64,000 nucleotides of DNA from Algoriphagus sp. AGSA1 (GTDB taxonomy: Bacteria > Bacteroidota > Bacteroidia > Cytophagales > Cyclobacteriaceae). The notes below the pieces were generated by a model. The model did no database searches, had not been told where the DNA came from, and worked only from the letters and a program-made list of their open reading frames with translations. The position numbers and the translations under genes are program-made. The stretch is taken from assembly GCF_021390545.1 (NCBI RefSeq), contig NZ_JAJUWR010000002.1, forward strand, positions 205,535-269,534. Direction: 5' to 3'. Below are positions 62,527 to 64,000 of this stretch, one piece after another (the stretch's first letter is position 1; each line of letters opens with the position of its first letter).

Positions 62527-63606
62527 ATGGCCGTAAAAATCCGTTATAAGACAAAAATCATCATCATAGGAGCGGGCCAGGCCGGACTTTCAGCTGCATA
62601 TCATCTCAAAAATATGGGGATGGAAGTTGGACCTGATTTCGTCGTCTTAGATGGAGCGCCCCAAGCAGGAGGTGCCTGGCAATCCCGCTGGGATTCGCTG
62701 ACCTTGAGTACGGTAAACCGGATTCACGATTTGCCCGGCATGTCCTTTGAGGAAACGCTGGAGACCGACGGCTCCGAAGTACAGGCGAATTCTGCGGTTC
62801 CACATTACTTTGATTTGTACGAGAAGAAATTTGGGCTTCAGGTCTATCGTCCTGTAAAAGTAGAGAAAGTGTATTTGCAGGGAAACCGCTTTTTTATCGA
62901 TACATCTACCACTGCTTTTTCTGCGTTGGGAATCATCAATGCGACCGGAACCTGGGAAAGCCCTTACATCCCCGAGTATCCGGGCGCAGCACTTTTTGAG
63001 GGGGAACAATTACATACCCGGGACTATAAAGATGCAGCTTATTTCAAGGGAAAGCATGTTATCATAGTTGGGGGTGGTATTTCTGCGATTCAATTGTTGG
63101 ATCAGATCTCCAAAGTCACTCCGACTACCTGGGTTACGCGCAGACCCCCGGAATTCAGGAAAGTTCCTTTTGATGATATGGCAGGAAGCATGGCAGTGGC
63201 TAGGGTAGAAGAGCGGGTAAGAGAAGGGTTATTGCCCCAGTCCGTGGTTTCTGTCACAGGATTACCCTATACTTCTGAAATAGAAGCTATGGAGAAAAGA
63301 GGAGTACTCCAGCGCTATCCGATGTTCAGTGAAATCACCAAGAAGGGCGTAAAGTGGGAGGACGGTACTGAAGTTGATGCGGATGTGATCTTTTGGAATA
63401 CTGGCTTCAGATGGCCTATGTCTCATTTGGATTCAGTAGTGCCACGGGAAGAGGGCGGTGGGATCAAAATGTCCGGAAGGTTGGCAACAGAAGTGGCCAA
63501 GGAACCTCGGATTCATTTGGTGGGCTATGGTCCTTCGGCATCCACTATTGGAGCCAACAGGGCAGGAGCCGCCGCCGCAAGGGAATTGGTGAAGACATTG
63601 CGTTAA
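62527..63606 (+). CDS. FAD/NAD(P)-dependent oxidoreductase (flavin monooxygenase-like)
   Basis: The 359-residue protein has two Rossmann motifs: FAD site GAGQAGLSAAYHL (about 14-26) and NADPH site GGGISAIQLLDQI (about 181-193). ATG-like motif FWNTGFRWP and the final GYGPSASTIGANRAGA are also typical. It resembles YpbO/CzcO-type flavoproteins. Spacing (12 bases) and shared chemistry with the LLM monooxygenase suggest joint action. Its frame ends normally; a truncated gene and an IS element follow. Confidence 0.9.
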   Translation: MAVKIRYKTKIIIIGAGQAGLSAAYHLKNMGMEVGPDFVVLDGAPQAGGAWQSRWDSLTLSTVNRIHDLPGMSFEETLETDGSEVQANSAVPHYFDLYEKKFGLQVYRPVKVEKVYLQGNRFFIDTSTTAFSALGIINATGTWESPYIPEYPGAALFEGEQLHTRDYKDAAYFKGKHVIIVGGGISAIQLLDQISKVTPTTWVTRRPPEFRKVPFDDMAGSMAVARVEERVREGLLPQSVVSVTGLPYTSEIEAMEKRGVLQRYPMFSEITKKGVKWEDGTEVDADVIFWNTGFRWPMSHLDSVVPREEGGGIKMSGRLATEVAKEPRIHLVGYGPSASTIGANRAGAAAARELVKTLR

Positions 63607-63665
63607 GATTAAATATACTTTTTAGCACCTACATTGGCTCGATTAACTGTCATTTAAAAAGCAAC

Positions 63666-63755
63666 GTGATAAACGATAAACAAAAAAAAGACATAGAAGC
63701 AATTGAAGCGTTGTTTGTGACCATTCCAGCAGGAACAGTGGGGAGTGTTAGCTAA
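63666..63755 (+). pseudogene. Truncated short ORF, possibly SnoaL/DUF4440-like
   Basis: A GTG-initiated 29-codon frame reads VINDKQKKDIEAIEALFVTIPAGTVGSVS and stops. The DIEAIEALF stretch resembles the opening of SnoaL-like nuclear-transport-factor-2 proteins, which are often about 130 residues. Similarity ends at the point where the IS-like sequence begins, so an insertion probably cut this gene. The family call is tentative. Confidence 0.35.
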
Positions 63756-63764
63756 ACTCTGTCC

Positions 63765-63798
63765 TTCCCTTCCCGAGGGGTACCCCTCGGGAAGGGAA
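63765..63798. terminator. 34-bp perfect palindrome next to the IS256 transposase gene
   Basis: TTCCCTTCCCGAGGGG is followed by its exact complement, centred on GGTACC. It lies just downstream of the transposase stop. It could be a transcription block protecting the element or part of its end. No T-run follows. Confidence 0.5.
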
Positions 63799-63813
63799 CT
63801 AAACTATTAATAC

Positions 63814-64000
63814 TTATTCTACGTCCAGGCTCAGCCTCCCTTCAAATCTAATTGCTAATTGTTGGACTGTCAAGCCCCAGTTATGAAGAGGGGATGACCA
63901 TTTCTTTTCGATTCTTCTGGTGGCGAGATAAACCAGTTTCAGAAGGGCCATATCGTTGGGAAAAGCTCCCTTGGTCTTGGTCACTTTTCTGATCTGTCTG
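63814..64000 (-). mobile_element. IS256-family transposase, C-terminal part, runs off the window
   Basis: The minus-strand frame reads RQIRKVTKTKGAFPNDMALLKLVYLATRRIEKKW, then HNWGLTVQQLAIRFEGRL and a stop at 63814. This is the conserved C-terminus of IS256/Mutator-type transposases. The catalytic DDE part is outside the window. The element's outer end is probably near 63744-63763 (TAAACTCTGTC region), abutting the truncated short ORF; the exact inverted repeat cannot be fixed from one end. Confidence 0.85.

Overview
The window looks like a chromosome segment of a Bacteroidota bacterium, most likely a marine or soil member of the Cytophagales (Cyclobacteriaceae/Algoriphagus-like). The evidence is a SusC/SusD polysaccharide-utilisation locus next to a hybrid two-component propeller sensor, TonB receptors with N-terminal CarboxypepD_reg domains, many AraC and Crp/Fnr regulators, A-rich start regions without clear Shine-Dalgarno sequences, and moderate AT content. 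No rRNA, tRNA, CRISPR or prophage was seen. The genus is inference.

Layout. (1) 1-11.5 kb: an arabinan-type PUL: a truncated propeller sensor (minus), then SusC-like, SusD-like, DUF3823, a GH43 endo-arabinanase-like lipoprotein behind a strong hairpin, and a PHP/CehA-like metallohydrolase. (2) 11.5-16.6 kb: a PAS-LuxR regulator and a cluster of three unrecognised genes, including a secreted coiled-coil protein and a TPR/beta-barrel protein. (3) 17-23.2 kb: an ECF42-type sigma factor with a YCII/DGPF partner, an aldo/keto reductase, Crp/Fnr and HxlR regulators, an NAD(P)H oxidoreductase and an alpha/beta-hydrolase-like lipoprotein lacking its nucleophile. (4) 23.4-30.1 kb: a TetR-controlled RND efflux operon with three copies of a palindromic operator. 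(5) 30.4-56.4 kb: an array of oxidoreductase-AraC modules. Seven AraC genes are intact and one is truncated; they sit beside SDR-type reductases and DoxX/DUF-type membrane proteins. Crp/Fnr, DoxX, SDR and AraC remnants lie between them. Embedded in the array are an aldo/keto reductase, a LytTR two-component pair and a TonB receptor with an isoquinoline-oxidoreductase-type molybdoenzyme. (6) 56.5-61.2 kb: a secreted sugar dehydrogenase/cytochrome c fusion and a TIM-barrel sugar isomerase, divergent from a Nudix-HTH regulator across a 39-bp perfect palindrome. (7) 61.4-64 kb: a flavin monooxygenase pair and a truncated short ORF next to an IS256-family transposase.

The most unusual signal is a repeated intergenic unit that encodes a short peptide of 24-39 aa (MKSSM...H.GMII...RFH). 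Its stop codon lies 4 nt before, or overlaps, the start codon of the next ORF. Three copies lead into unrelated genes (an HxlR regulator, a DoxX-like membrane protein and an LLM monooxygenase). A fourth is an orphan whose downstream ATG has become ATA. The unit therefore looks like a mobile leader-ORF cassette that supplies a translation start. The second notable pattern is the oxidoreductase/DoxX/AraC/Crp module array, which shows duplication and decay in progress.
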